DNA from: Clostridiales bacterium
Lineage (GTDB): Bacteria > Bacillota > Dethiobacteria > Dethiobacterales > Dethiobacteraceae
NCBI GenBank assembly: GCA_018335855.1
Contig: JAGXRM010000007.1
Span: 62,001-126,000, forward strand
DNA: 64,000 bases
Direction of reading: 5' to 3'
Positions 28,907-36,842 of this stretch are shown here, one piece after another (position 1 is the first letter of the stretch; each line of letters starts with the position of its first letter). The translations under genes were made by a program, and so were the position numbers. The notes below the pieces were generated by a model that ran no database searches, was not told the origin of the DNA, and worked only from the letters and a program-made list of their open reading frames with translations.

Positions 28907-29054
28907 ATGATTACCGGAGAAATCAAAATCCCTGGGAGATCCGAAATGGTGGAATTTTTATCAGGCATTGGCACTGGGGATATACTATAATTGTTTTAAG
29001 TGTGTTAATGCCTGTCCTGCCTGGGACGGACCCGGTTCCTGTGCAAAAAGATAA
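28907..29054 (+). pseudogene. Frameshifted small cysteine-motif gene
   Basis: AAGGGGAGG and an ATG at 28907 are ideally spaced, but that frame ends after 27 codons. Dropping one base right after the ATG opens a 47-residue frame running to 29054 that contains KWWNFYQALALG and the C-x2-C-x3-C-P motif NCFKCVNACP, like one half of a 4Fe-4S site. Either a one-base insertion broke a small gene, the assembly has an error, or translation shifts frame. I do not recognise the family. Confidence 0.45.
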
Positions 29055-29070
29055 TTAGGGGGGAGTGTTT

Positions 29071-30147
29071 TTGCATCGTTCTAAGCGGCAACTCCCTGTC
29101 ATTCATGCGGCAGCTGTATTACAAAGCTTGCCGGAAGGGACCATTGTCACCGACGCTAACGCAACAGTTCAGTTTATTAATAACCGCGCTGCTGATATAT
29201 TCGCCATTGATATATCCTCGGCTATCGGCAAGCCGTTTCGTGAAGTTATCAGTCATCAGGAAATAAATAAAACCATCCGGGGCATCGTTGCCTCGGGTGG
29301 TGAATGGTGTCCTCCCGGCATACCGGAAACACTGAATGTTACATTAAATGGGCAGGAGCAATACTTTAAAATTGAAGTATCTCCGATGATTGAAGAGGAA
29401 AGATTGGTAGGGACAGTGATACTGCTGACCGATGTTACTCACTATGAGCGGGCCGACAGATTGAAAACACAGTTTGTGGCTACCATCTCCCACGAATTCC
29501 GTAACCCGCTTACTTCCATTGTTATGGCCGTAGAACTGCTTTTGGACGGCAGGCAGGGGGAACTGACCCAGGATGGGCAAGCACTCCTGCAGGCAATTCG
29601 TGATGACGGGCAACGATTAGCCCAACTGGTAAACAATCTGTTAAAAATTGCCCGCCTTGATGAAGTCGAAATCAGAATGGAAATGGAAAGTGTCAGCGTG
29701 GCGGAGATGGTGGATATGGCCATAGAACCGCTGAAGTTCCAGTTAAAAGAAAAGCAAATAACATTAAGTAAAAAAATTCCCGACAGTTTGCCCGAAGTTT
29801 ATGTTGACGCAACCAAAGCTACTTGGATATTAACAAATTTGGTGGGTAATGCTATTCGCTATACGCCCAAAGGCGGGGAAATCATTGTTTCAGCATTACA
29901 CAGTAACATGAAAATATATATCACCGTTACTGATACCGGCTTGGGTATTCCGGTACGCTACCATGAAAAGATTTTTGAAAGATATACCCAGGTGAAAGGG
30001 AACGGGACAGCGGGGGGCGCAGGGCTGGGACTGGCCATCGCCAAGGAAATTGTGGAAGCACATGGCGGCCGTATTTGGGTGGAAAGCGAAGAAAAGAAAG
30101 GTTCCTGTTTTACATTTACGTTACCAGTTAATGAGAAGGAGGTTTAA
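29071..30147 (+). CDS. PAS-domain sensor histidine kinase
   Basis: A 358-residue kinase without membrane segments, so probably cytosolic. An N-terminal PAS domain ([20 protein letters not shown]) is followed by the dimerisation/phosphoacceptor helix [11 protein letters not shown] with histidine near residue 141, and a complete ATPase domain: N box [17 protein letters not shown]1 DTGLGIP, G2 [15 protein letters not shown] 29071 is preferred over GTG 29065, which overlaps AGGGGGGAG. It is four bases from the receiver gene. Confidence 0.88.
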   Translation: MHRSKRQLPVIHAAAVLQSLPEGTIVTDANATVQFINNRAADIFAIDISSAIGKPFREVISHQEINKTIRGIVASGGEWCPPGIPETLNVTLNGQEQYFKIEVSPMIEEERLVGTVILLTDVTHYERADRLKTQFVATISHEFRNPLTSIVMAVELLLDGRQGELTQDGQALLQAIRDDGQRLAQLVNNLLKIARLDEVEIRMEMESVSVAEMVDMAIEPLKFQLKEKQITLSKKIPDSLPEVYVDATKATWILTNLVGNAIRYTPKGGEIIVSALHSNMKIYITVTDTGLGIPVRYHEKIFERYTQVKGNGTAGGAGLGLAIAKEIVEAHGGRIWVESEEKKGSCFTFTLPVNEKEV

Positions 30148-30151
30148 ATAT

Positions 30152-30526
30152 ATGAACAAAAGAATTCTGCTTGTAGAAGACGAAAAAAATATCGTCCTTG
30201 GGGTAACAATCTGCTTGCGCAGTGCAGGACTCCAGGTGGATGTTGCTGAAGACGGAATGGAAGCTCTGCGTAAAATTGAAGAGAGTAAGCCGGATTTGGT
30301 GCTGCTTGATTTGGTGATGCCGAAGCTGAACGGTTTGGACGCTCTAAAAAGTATGAAAGAAAATGAAGCGACAAAAGATATCCCCGTCATCGTCTTAAGC
30401 GCCCGCGCTCAGGAAGAAGATATCCAGCGGGCCATGGATCTGGGTGCCAGTGATTATATGGCAAAGCCCTATAAGCCAGCAGAGTTGTTGGAAGTGATTA
30501 TGCGTGTCCTTGAGGATGTTCACTAG
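30152..30526 (+). CDS. Stand-alone response regulator receiver
   Basis: A 124-residue CheY-like protein made only of a receiver domain: acidic pair in LLVEDEKN, phospho-acceptor aspartate near residue 53 (LVLLDLVMP), and lysine near 105 (MAKPYKP). There is no DNA-binding output domain, so the pair probably signals through protein contacts or a phosphorelay. Its partner is the histidine kinase directly upstream. Confidence 0.9.
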   Translation: MNKRILLVEDEKNIVLGVTICLRSAGLQVDVAEDGMEALRKIEESKPDLVLLDLVMPKLNGLDALKSMKENEATKDIPVIVLSARAQEEDIQRAMDLGASDYMAKPYKPAELLEVIMRVLEDVH

Positions 30527-30619
30527 ACCTGTTTAGCCGGCCGTACGGCATAAAGCGCCGTTATCGTGTAAAAGATAAAACAAACCTGGCAACGTACGTT
30601 ACTACGGGGAGTGTTATCT

Positions 30620-31336
30620 TTGGAGCTTGCGCTTTTTTACCGGACGGCTATTCTTTATCTTGCAGTCCTGCTGGCAGTTCGTATTATGGGCAAGCGGGAA
30701 GTGGGACAGCTTTCCGCGTTCGATTTGGTTGTGGCTATTATGATTGCAGAGCTTGCCGCCATGTCCATGGAAAACATTGACATGCCTCTGCATGAAGGTC
30801 TTATTCCGATTTTTACACTGGTGGCACTGGAAATTCTATTTTCCTTTGTCAGCCTGAAAAGCCATACCCTTCGCGGAATTGTGGACGGCGGTCCTAGCAT
30901 TCTTATCGCCAACGGTAAAATCCTGGAAAAAGAAATGCGCAAGCAGCGTTATAATGTATCAGACCTGCTTGGTCAACTTCGTGAAAAGGATGTGCCCAAT
31001 ATTGCCGATGTACAGTACGCTGTCCTTGAAACGTCAGGGGAATTAAGCGTCATACTGAAGCCTGAAAAAAGGCCGGTGACACCGCAAGATCTGGGAATTC
31101 CCACAAAGTATGAAGGAATGCCAACGCCACTAATCTTTGATGGCCATATCCACGTTAAAAATCTGCAGGGCCTGCATCTCGATGAGAAATGGCTGTTAAT
31201 CCAGATTAATAAACAGGGAGTAGAGAGAATTCAGGATGTGCTTTACGCCAGCCTGGACACAAACGGTCAGCTATATATTAGCGAGAAAGACAAAGCCACT
31301 AGTAAAAGGGATTATTTCCCAGGAGGCACCGGATGA
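30620..31336 (+). CDS. DUF421 membrane protein (YetF-like)
   Basis: A 238-residue protein with three N-terminal membrane segments, the family motif RIMGKREVGQLSAFDLV, and two cytosolic/extracytosolic YetF-type domains (GGPSILIANGKILEKEMRKQ). DUF421 proteins are common in spore formers, where some are sporulation-induced. TTG 30620 lies seven bases after GGGGAG. Its stop overlaps the next gene (ATGA). A second paralogue lies at 59963-60547. Confidence 0.85.
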   Translation: MELALFYRTAILYLAVLLAVRIMGKREVGQLSAFDLVVAIMIAELAAMSMENIDMPLHEGLIPIFTLVALEILFSFVSLKSHTLRGIVDGGPSILIANGKILEKEMRKQRYNVSDLLGQLREKDVPNIADVQYAVLETSGELSVILKPEKRPVTPQDLGIPTKYEGMPTPLIFDGHIHVKNLQGLHLDEKWLLIQINKQGVERIQDVLYASLDTNGQLYISEKDKATSKRDYFPGGTG

Positions 31337-31887
31337 AAAAGCCACTGCTGTTTGCCAGGGAGTTGATAGGTCACACTCTGAAAGAAGGGGACACGGCTAT
31401 AGACGCTACCTGCGGAAATGGCCATGATACTTTGTTTCTTGCGGAGTGGGTCGGTGAGACCGGCTCCGTTTTAGCATTTGACATTCAGCAGGAAGCACTC
31501 CATAATACAAAAGAGCGCCTGTCTGAGGTGGGACTGGCCCATCGTGTTACCTTTATTCATGCCAGCCATACAGATCTATCCACATATTTAAACGGCCCGA
31601 TAACTGCAGTGATGTTTAATTTAGGTTATCTCCCGGGGGGAGACCACCAAATAAAAACAGACGCTCAAAGCACCGTACTGGCACTTGGAGCGTCAGTATC
31701 CGCCTTAAAAATAGGCGGCATGATAACAATTATGGCCTATACCGGCCATCCGGGCGGAATGGAAGAGTACTCAGCTGTTTATGAATACCTATTAGCGTTG
31801 CCGCAACAAGAATTTAATGTGCTGACATATCAGTATATCAACCAAAAAAATAATCCACCTGTCTTACTCGCTGTTTCCCGGTTGTAA
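31333..31887 (+). CDS. mnmM: MnmM/YtqB-type class I SAM methyltransferase
   Basis: A 184-residue Rossmann methyltransferase with motif I IDATCGNGHDTLFLAEWVG and motif IV AVMFNLGYLPGG, the latter diagnostic for the YtqB group, which methylates the wobble uridine of tRNA (nm5 to mnm5). Overlaps the previous gene by four bases. Its 3' end overlaps the convergent QueG-like gene by 24 bases. Confidence 0.78.
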   Translation: MKKPLLFARELIGHTLKEGDTAIDATCGNGHDTLFLAEWVGETGSVLAFDIQQEALHNTKERLSEVGLAHRVTFIHASHTDLSTYLNGPITAVMFNLGYLPGGDHQIKTDAQSTVLALGASVSALKIGGMITIMAYTGHPGGMEEYSAVYEYLLALPQQEFNVLTYQYINQKNNPPVLLAVSRL

Positions 31888-32592
31888 ACGGCCAAAATGG
31901 CATGATGCCAGGCAAAGACCGCAAACCCGCTTACCGAAACGGTCACGGACCTTATTCTGGTAGCGGTCACAAAGCTCAGCATCCAGCCTTTCACTCATGG
32001 GAATATCAGGTGCAAAAGCCGTCCCTTTAATAGCACTGGCAGGACAAGCTTCCGTGCAAGCCCTACATTGACCACAACGATCATCAACGGGTCCATCCGG
32101 CGGCAGAGGCGCATCCGTCAGGACTGTCCCCAACCGCAGTCTCGGACCAAATATTTCATTGACCAAACAACCGCTTTTACCGATCCATCCCAGTCCGGCC
32201 AGGTAGCCGGCTAACCGGTGTGGAAAAATGCTGCCAATTCCGTGTTTTCCCACCCGTTGTGAGGAAGGTATGGGAAATGCTTCGAACCCGTTGACTTCCA
32301 AAAGGGATACCAGCCTAAGGGACAGGTCATCAATACATGTATTTACCGCACGGTAATAATGCAGGTAGGTGTGAGAGGGTCCCTCCAGCAATTCCTCAAT
32401 GACGGAACGGGGGAACGGGATAAAAAAAGATACAGCACGACTAAAACGATGCAGCCTGGGATCTGCATGCAGTTCCATTGCTTGCGGTGCATGACTGAGA
32501 TCTGCAACACCGGCCCCGGCCGCTCCGCCGTTTTTCAACACCATTAATACTTTATCCTTCAGTTGTGCACACGATTTGATATTTGTTTCCAT
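31864..32592 (-). CDS. QueG-like 4Fe-4S protein
   Basis: A 242-residue protein related to epoxyqueuosine reductase: LAGLGWIGKSGCLVN resembles the cobalamin-binding region, and a ferredoxin-type CGQCRACTEACP plus CGLCLASC supply cysteines for two 4Fe-4S clusters. It is shorter than true QueG (no HEAT repeats at the C-terminus), so it may be one of the many uncharacterised members. Start ATG 32592 is chosen by homology; no strong ribosome binding site is seen. Transcribed away from the prenyl synthase. Confidence 0.72.
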   Translation of the reverse strand: METNIKSCAQLKDKVLMVLKNGGAAGAGVADLSHAPQAMELHADPRLHRFSRAVSFFIPFPRSVIEELLEGPSHTYLHYYRAVNTCIDDLSLRLVSLLEVNGFEAFPIPSSQRVGKHGIGSIFPHRLAGYLAGLGWIGKSGCLVNEIFGPRLRLGTVLTDAPLPPDGPVDDRCGQCRACTEACPASAIKGTAFAPDIPMSERLDAELCDRYQNKVRDRFGKRVCGLCLASCHFGRLQPGNSE

Positions 32593-32737
32593 ATCAGCAG
32601 GATAACACTTTTGTCTGCACAAAGCAATGTCACTGCCGCACGAAAAAATAATCCATATTAAAAGGAAATTCAAAGTAATTCTTGAACATAAACTATTACA
32701 ATTCCAGCAATGTTCTTTTGCGGTCAGGTGGTGCCCG

Positions 32738-33700
32738 ATGCTTGAACTTTACGGACCTTGTACTGCTCCCCTTCAGGATTTGGAAGAAGGTCTCAGGCAA
32801 ATCCTTATTTCCGAGGAAAAACTTGTGCAAGATCTAAATAATCATCTTCTGTCGGCTCCAGGAAAGAGAATCCGCCCGGCACTGTTTTTCCTGACTCTTA
32901 ATTTATGGCAGGAAGAATACCAACCATTTCTTCCGGTAGCGACGGCCATTGAACTGATTCATACCGCAACCCTGGTTCATGATGATGTGATAGACGATTC
33001 CGGTCAAAGAAGGGGCAGTCCGACAATAAATGCAAAGTGGGGTAACTATGTCTCCGTTCTTACCGGGGACTACCTTTTTGCCAAGGCCTTTGCCCTATTA
33101 ACAGAGTTTGGTGATCTTCGTATTATTCAGCACATGGCCGGCTTAGTGGTCGCTATGTCTGAAGGTGAAATCCAGCAGCAGTCGGAACGCTTCCATCCAG
33201 CTCTGGAAACAGATGCATACTATAAGAGAATTGGCAAAAAAACCGCTCATTTTTTTACTGTTTCTGCACAATGTGGCGGCCTGATAAGCGGGGCAGACAA
33301 TCATTCATTGGCAGCTTTACGCAGCTACGGATTCAATCTAGGTATGGCCTTCCAGATTATTGATGACCTTTTGGATTTTACCGGTGATACTAAACTTACA
33401 GGCAAACCGACTGCCGGTGACTTGCGCCAGGGGGTAGTCACATTACCGCTTATTCATTTAATGAAAGAATCCTCAAACGGGAACATATATCGGAAACGAA
33501 TTGCCGCAAAAGAAATTGACGAACAACTGGTTCTTCAGATTTGTACGGAGATAAACAATTCACAGATTCAGAATCAGGTGCGTGCAATAGCGAAAGAATA
33601 TATTAATAATGCTCTTCAGGCTTTACAATCTTTGCCAGGAGGCACCAGCAGAAATATTCTGGAACAGGTAACTGCCTATGTCTTAGAGAGAAGAAACTGA
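32738..33700 (+). CDS. Polyprenyl (hepta/octaprenyl) diphosphate synthase
   Basis: Trans-isoprenyl diphosphate synthase of 320 residues. First aspartate-rich motif LVHDDVIDDSG and second FQIIDDLLDFTGD bind Mg-diphosphate. The residues five before the first motif are small/bulky as in long-chain synthases, consistent with a menaquinone-type side chain. ATG 32738 follows CAGGTGG. It is divergent from the QueG-like gene and precedes rex. Confidence 0.88.
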   Translation: MLELYGPCTAPLQDLEEGLRQILISEEKLVQDLNNHLLSAPGKRIRPALFFLTLNLWQEEYQPFLPVATAIELIHTATLVHDDVIDDSGQRRGSPTINAKWGNYVSVLTGDYLFAKAFALLTEFGDLRIIQHMAGLVVAMSEGEIQQQSERFHPALETDAYYKRIGKKTAHFFTVSAQCGGLISGADNHSLAALRSYGFNLGMAFQIIDDLLDFTGDTKLTGKPTAGDLRQGVVTLPLIHLMKESSNGNIYRKRIAAKEIDEQLVLQICTEINNSQIQNQVRAIAKEYINNALQALQSLPGGTSRNILEQVTAYVLERRN

Positions 33701-33761
33701 AGACTTATAGCGAAAATACGCTGGTTTTAGCTAATTTTATAGTATTTTTATTATCTGTTCT

Positions 33762-33779
33762 GTGTTAAAATATTAACAA
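33762..33779. promoter_or_regulatory. Rex operator upstream of rex
   Basis: GTGTTAA-AATA-TTAACAA matches the clostridial Rex-box form TTGTTAA-N4-TTAACAA at all but one specified position. It lies about 107 bases before the rex start, so rex is probably autoregulated by the NADH/NAD ratio. Confidence 0.75.
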
Positions 33780-33840
33780 GTATTTTTTAGCACTTAAACC
33801 CTATTGGATTATAATTGTACATCAGTGGGAAGTCATTAAA

Positions 33841-33873
33841 ATAAAGAGATTCATAAAGAGATTCATAAAGAGG
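33841..33873. repeat. 12-bp tandem repeat in the rex leader
   Basis: The unit ATAAAGAGATTC occurs twice in tandem (33841-33852 and 33853-33864), followed by ATAAAGAGG, which becomes the rex ribosome binding site. Confidence 0.85.
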
Positions 33874-33885
33874 AGGACTAAGAGT

Positions 33886-34554
33886 ATGTCTCGAAAAAGC
33901 GCCCCTAAATCTGTAATTAAGCGATTACCGGTATACCTGCGAATCTTGGATAATCTGATCCGGCGAGATGTGGAAATTATCTCTTCCCGGGTGCTCAGTG
34001 AAGAAACCGGGTTTACGGCAGAGCAAATCCGAAAAGACCTGGCATACTTTGGGGCCTTCGGCACAAGAGGTACAGGGTACAACACCAGTTATCTCCGTGA
34101 CAAGCTGCTACGCATCATCGGCCTGGATAAACAGACAAGGCTGGTCGTTATCGGAGCGGGTCACCTCGGCAAAGCACTTACCCGGTATAATGCTTCGAAA
34201 AACCCTTATGTTGACATAGTAGGTGTATTTGACGCCAATCCCGAGGAAGTTGGCACTGAAATTGAGGGAATGAAAATACAGCCCATAGCAGATATGTCGG
34301 ATATTATCAAAGCGGAAAATGTAAAAGTGGCCATGATTACCGTTCCGGCTGAAGTAGCCCAAAAGGTAGCAGATAACCTTATTAGCCTGGGAATTACCGC
34401 CATCCTCAACTTCGCACCGACGAAACTAAATGTACCTGGCAATGTCCATGTCCATAACGCGGATTTAACAATTGAGCTGCAAAGCCTGATTTACTATGCC
34501 ATGGAAGATGAAAAGCAAAACTTAGGGGGGAATAATATCCCTCAGAAACCTTAA
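33886..34554 (+). CDS. rex: Redox-sensing transcriptional repressor Rex
   Basis: Dimeric repressor that senses NADH/NAD. The 222 residues have an N-terminal winged helix (RLPVYLRILDNLIRRDVEII; FTAEQIRKDLAYFG, the recognition region) and a Rossmann domain with VVIGAGHLGKAL. The C-terminal swap helix ELQSLIYYAM is present. Preceded by a Rex-type operator and by a strong AGGAGG. In anaerobes it controls fermentation and butyrate/alcohol genes. Confidence 0.95.
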   Translation: MSRKSAPKSVIKRLPVYLRILDNLIRRDVEIISSRVLSEETGFTAEQIRKDLAYFGAFGTRGTGYNTSYLRDKLLRIIGLDKQTRLVVIGAGHLGKALTRYNASKNPYVDIVGVFDANPEEVGTEIEGMKIQPIADMSDIIKAENVKVAMITVPAEVAQKVADNLISLGITAILNFAPTKLNVPGNVHVHNADLTIELQSLIYYAMEDEKQNLGGNNIPQKP

Positions 34555-34563
34555 ACTGAGTTG

Positions 34564-34592
34564 TTGACTTTTAACATCACCTTGTGTATACT
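34564..34592 (+). promoter_or_regulatory. Promoter of the tRNA Asp-Phe-Gly cluster
   Basis: TTGACT (34564-34569), 17-base spacer, TATACT (34587-34592), 20 bases before the first tRNA. Confidence 0.8.
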
Positions 34593-34612
34593 AGTAAAGT
34601 GTTCAAGATTGC

Positions 34613-34689
34613 GGAGCTGTGGTGTAGTGGCCTAACATGCCTGCCTGTCACGCAGGAGATCGCGGGTTCGACTCCCGTCAGCTCCGCCA
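34613..34689 (+). tRNA. tRNA-Asp (GTC)
   Basis: 77 bases with a 7-bp acceptor GGAGCTG/CAGCTCC, anticodon GTC in CCTGTCACG, T loop GTTCGACT and encoded CCA. Confidence 0.95.
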
Positions 34690-34696
34690 TTTATTT

Positions 34697-34772
<76 letters not shown>

Positions 34773-34773
34773 T

Positions 34774-34848
34774 GCGGAAGTAGCTCAGTGGTAGAGCATC
34801 GCCTTGCCAAGGCGAGGGTCGCGGGTTCGAATCCCGTCTTCCGCTCCA
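34774..34848 (+). tRNA. tRNA-Gly (GCC)
   Basis: 75 bases, acceptor GCGGAAG/CTTCCGC, anticodon GCC in CTTGCCAAG, encoded CCA. One base separates it from tRNA-Phe. Confidence 0.95.
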
Positions 34849-34863
34849 TATAACAATAAAACA

Positions 34864-34882
34864 GGCGCACCTAGTGCGCCTT
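34864..34882 (+). terminator. Weak terminator-like hairpin after tRNA-Gly
   Basis: GGCGCAC and GTGCGCC pair around CTA, but only TTCATCTTT follows, so termination may be partial. Confidence 0.4.
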
Positions 34883-34900
34883 CATCTTTGGACAGCATAC

Positions 34901-34929
34901 TTGACTGCAAATGTCCAATATGCTAAGAT
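34901..34929 (+). promoter_or_regulatory. Promoter of tRNA Cys-Leu
   Basis: TTGACT (34901-34906), 17-base spacer, TAAGAT (34924-34929), 25 bases before tRNA-Cys. Confidence 0.6.
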
Positions 34930-34954
34930 AAATGTGCTAATTCAATAACAACGG

Positions 34955-35029
34955 GGCGACATAGCCAAGTGGTAAGGCAGAGGACTGCAAATCCTTTACT
35001 CCCCGGTTCAAATCCGGGTGTCGCCTCCA
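34955..35029 (+). tRNA. tRNA-Cys (GCA)
   Basis: 75 bases, acceptor GGCGACA/TGTCGCC, anticodon GCA in ACTGCAAAT, encoded CCA. Confidence 0.95.
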
Positions 35030-35050
35030 TTTTTTATTTACAACAAAATT

Positions 35051-35138
35051 GCCGGAGTGGCGGAACAGGCAGACGCAAGGGACTTAAAATCCCTCGATCC
35101 AAAAGGTCGTACCGGTTCGACCCCGGTCTCCGGCACCA
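35051..35138 (+). tRNA. tRNA-Leu (TAA)
   Basis: 88 bases with a long variable arm, acceptor GCCGGAG/CTCCGGC, anticodon TAA in ACTTAAAAT, encoded CCA. Its last 16 bases recur at 35822-35837. Confidence 0.95.
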
Positions 35139-35153
35139 GTTTTACCTATAGCC

Positions 35154-35186
35154 AAAGACCACCAGCTAGCTGGTGGTCTTTGTTTT
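35154..35186 (+). terminator. Strong terminator of the tRNA cluster
   Basis: A continuous palindrome: AAAGACCACCAGCT (35154-35167) and its exact complement (35168-35181), then TGTTTTT. Confidence 0.85.
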
Positions 35187-35216
35187 TACTAGTGACTCGT
35201 AATCGGTAATCTAATT

Positions 35217-35696
35217 TCAATATATTGTAATTTTTTTCTTGGAAAGATAATTGAGATGGAGTGTTGCGCCTAGAAACCAAACAATGGCGACAAAAAACCT
35301 TGCAACTGGACTCCAGTTAATATATTGCAGTGTTCCCAATTGATTAAAAATGCTATCCAAACCAGCACTAACCAGTGAAAATGTAACTAGGTACAACCAA
35401 AACAGAACATTTGCTTTGGGTAAAAAATATAGATAGAGCATTACTGCAGGAACCCACGCTAAGTTTAGTAAAAATGGTGAATTTAAGAAGGTGAATGCTG
35501 TTTGTTGCCAGCTAAAAAGTTGCAGTAATCCACCCAGTGCAATTACAAAGACAAAACTGCCAAAATACCCCCAAACAAAACTTACGCCAAATAGACGCTT
35601 TATGTCATCCCTGGGTATCAGAATGATCATGAAAAGAGACATTAGCAGTGCGAGTGCAAAGTAGTAAATATCATGCGGGGTTTGAATTTGAAACAT
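35217..35696 (-). CDS. Small integral membrane protein, unknown
   Basis: A 159-residue, very hydrophobic protein with about five membrane segments (such as YYFALALLMSLFMIILIP and LNLAWVPAVMLYLYFLP) and the polar loop PRDDIKRLFG. It resembles small membrane proteins seen in Bacillus and clostridia (CBO0543-like), but I cannot name it with certainty. It lies alone between tRNA-Leu and the duplicated tRNA 3' end, opposite in strand, as cargo of a small insertion might. Confidence 0.6.
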   Translation of the reverse strand: MFQIQTPHDIYYFALALLMSLFMIILIPRDDIKRLFGVSFVWGYFGSFVFVIALGGLLQLFSWQQTAFTFLNSPFLLNLAWVPAVMLYLYFLPKANVLFWLYLVTFSLVSAGLDSIFNQLGTLQYINWSPVARFFVAIVWFLGATLHLNYLSKKKITIY

Positions 35697-35821
35697 ATTA
35701 CTTACCCAACACCTTTCTTTTATGCTGTATTTAGCATGTGATTATTTTATTATTAATATTCTGGCTAATGAGCTTCCAGAAAACTAACTGATGGCCCAGT
35801 AACAGTGCAAACTATACGGTT

Positions 35822-35837
35822 CCGGTCTCCGGCACCA
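35822..35837 (+). repeat. Duplicated 3' end of tRNA-Leu (att-like site)
   Basis: CCGGTCTCCGGCACCA is identical to the last 16 bases of tRNA-Leu (35123-35138). The similarity extends leftward: CGGTT precedes it in both, with six T-loop bases missing here. Such a direct repeat of a tRNA 3' end is what site-specific integration leaves behind. No integrase gene lies between the copies. Confidence 0.75.
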
Positions 35838-35934
35838 CATCAATTTTTAAAGGGTTTGCAGGCTCAACGGATATATTTACAGTACGATTTTTAGTGTACA
35901 ATCCCTTGTGTTAAAAAACCCATAAAGATTTGTC

Positions 35935-35962
35935 CTCTTCGCTAAAACGAGGAGTTTTTTTG
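35935..35962 (+). terminator. Terminator-like hairpin before the glycan cassette
   Basis: CTCTTCG (35935-35941) pairs with CGAGGAG (35948-35954), then TTTTTTTG. The rest of the 35838-36092 gap shows no gene. Confidence 0.6.
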
Positions 35963-36092
35963 TTTTGGCAAAAAAGGTAAATATATTTCCCTTGGAAAAC
36001 TAAAACCGTTATGACGGTTTATAAGTCCGTAAGATTCATAGTTTAGCGCAATAAATCATATCTTTATATGAATAACTGGCTGGACGGTGATC

Positions 36093-36842
36093 GTGTTGAT
36101 CAACATCTCTAGCATGGATGCAGAGGAATTGCGGAGGACGTTTCTGCCGGCTACAGCCATAGCTGAGCAAATACTGAAGGCATTTCAAAATAATTTGCCC
36201 TATTCCCTTGTACGTATTGGAGATGGAGAAAATGTAGTGTTATCGCAACTGCTGGAAGAGGGCCCACCGGAGTTAGAGTGGGTGAAACAGGGCGATCATC
36301 ACTATTGTGGGATTGTAATTCCCAATTTACAGGCGGCGTCTGAAATGACCGACGCCATTCGGAACGCAGATGTGGTAGGGGTTTTATACCAGGATGAATG
36401 TGTAGTTTGGCGGCCCATAACGCAGCGTGTATTTAAAGAGGTACAATTACAACCAAAGCAGATCATGTATGCTTTCGGTAACCATGCATTGGCAGAAACG
36501 CCTGCATTTCATAAACTATTAACACAGGCCAAAGTTTTTCTTCTTGGCCGCAAAGCAGAGCCACTAGCGAAACTGTTACAGGCCGGTGGGGTTTACATTG
36601 CCGGTACCGCCCTTGTTGACTCGTATGATGACTTACCGCATATATTTTCTTTGTTCTCTACCAGCGATTTTGATGTGTGTCTCGCTTCCTGTGGTGTCAA
36701 TGCGGTGATTATCAGTGATAAGGTTAAGAGATTGCATGGAAAAATCGGGATCGACTTTGGCAGTGCCGCTGATAAACTCTTAGACGGTTCGCTTCGACTC
36801 TATGATTCCGGCTGTGCCGTGGAAGTGAGGGCTAGTGAGTAA
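36093..36842 (+). CDS. GT-D fold glycosyltransferase (DUF1792-like)
   Basis: A 249-residue protein with YSLVRIGDGENVVLSQ near residues 37-52. The acidic D-G-E triplet in this context is the catalytic signature of GT-D fold enzymes, known from glycosylation of bacterial adhesins. The C-terminal FDVCLASCGVNAVIISD and GKIGIDFGSAADKL complete the domain. Start is uncertain among GTG 36087, GTG 36093 and TTG 36096; 36093 best fits GGACGG. It overlaps a methyltransferase gene and begins a cassette with a GT4 enzyme. Confidence 0.75.
   Translation: MLINISSMDAEELRRTFLPATAIAEQILKAFQNNLPYSLVRIGDGENVVLSQLLEEGPPELEWVKQGDHHYCGIVIPNLQAASEMTDAIRNADVVGVLYQDECVVWRPITQRVFKEVQLQPKQIMYAFGNHALAETPAFHKLLTQAKVFLLGRKAEPLAKLLQAGGVYIAGTALVDSYDDLPHIFSLFSTSDFDVCLASCGVNAVIISDKVKRLHGKIGIDFGSAADKLLDGSLRLYDSGCAVEVRASE

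Noticed and set aside
35139-35821. A complete integrative element between the tRNA-Leu copies
   Set aside because: The segment is only 0.7 kb and encodes no integrase or excisionase, so only a remnant can be claimed.
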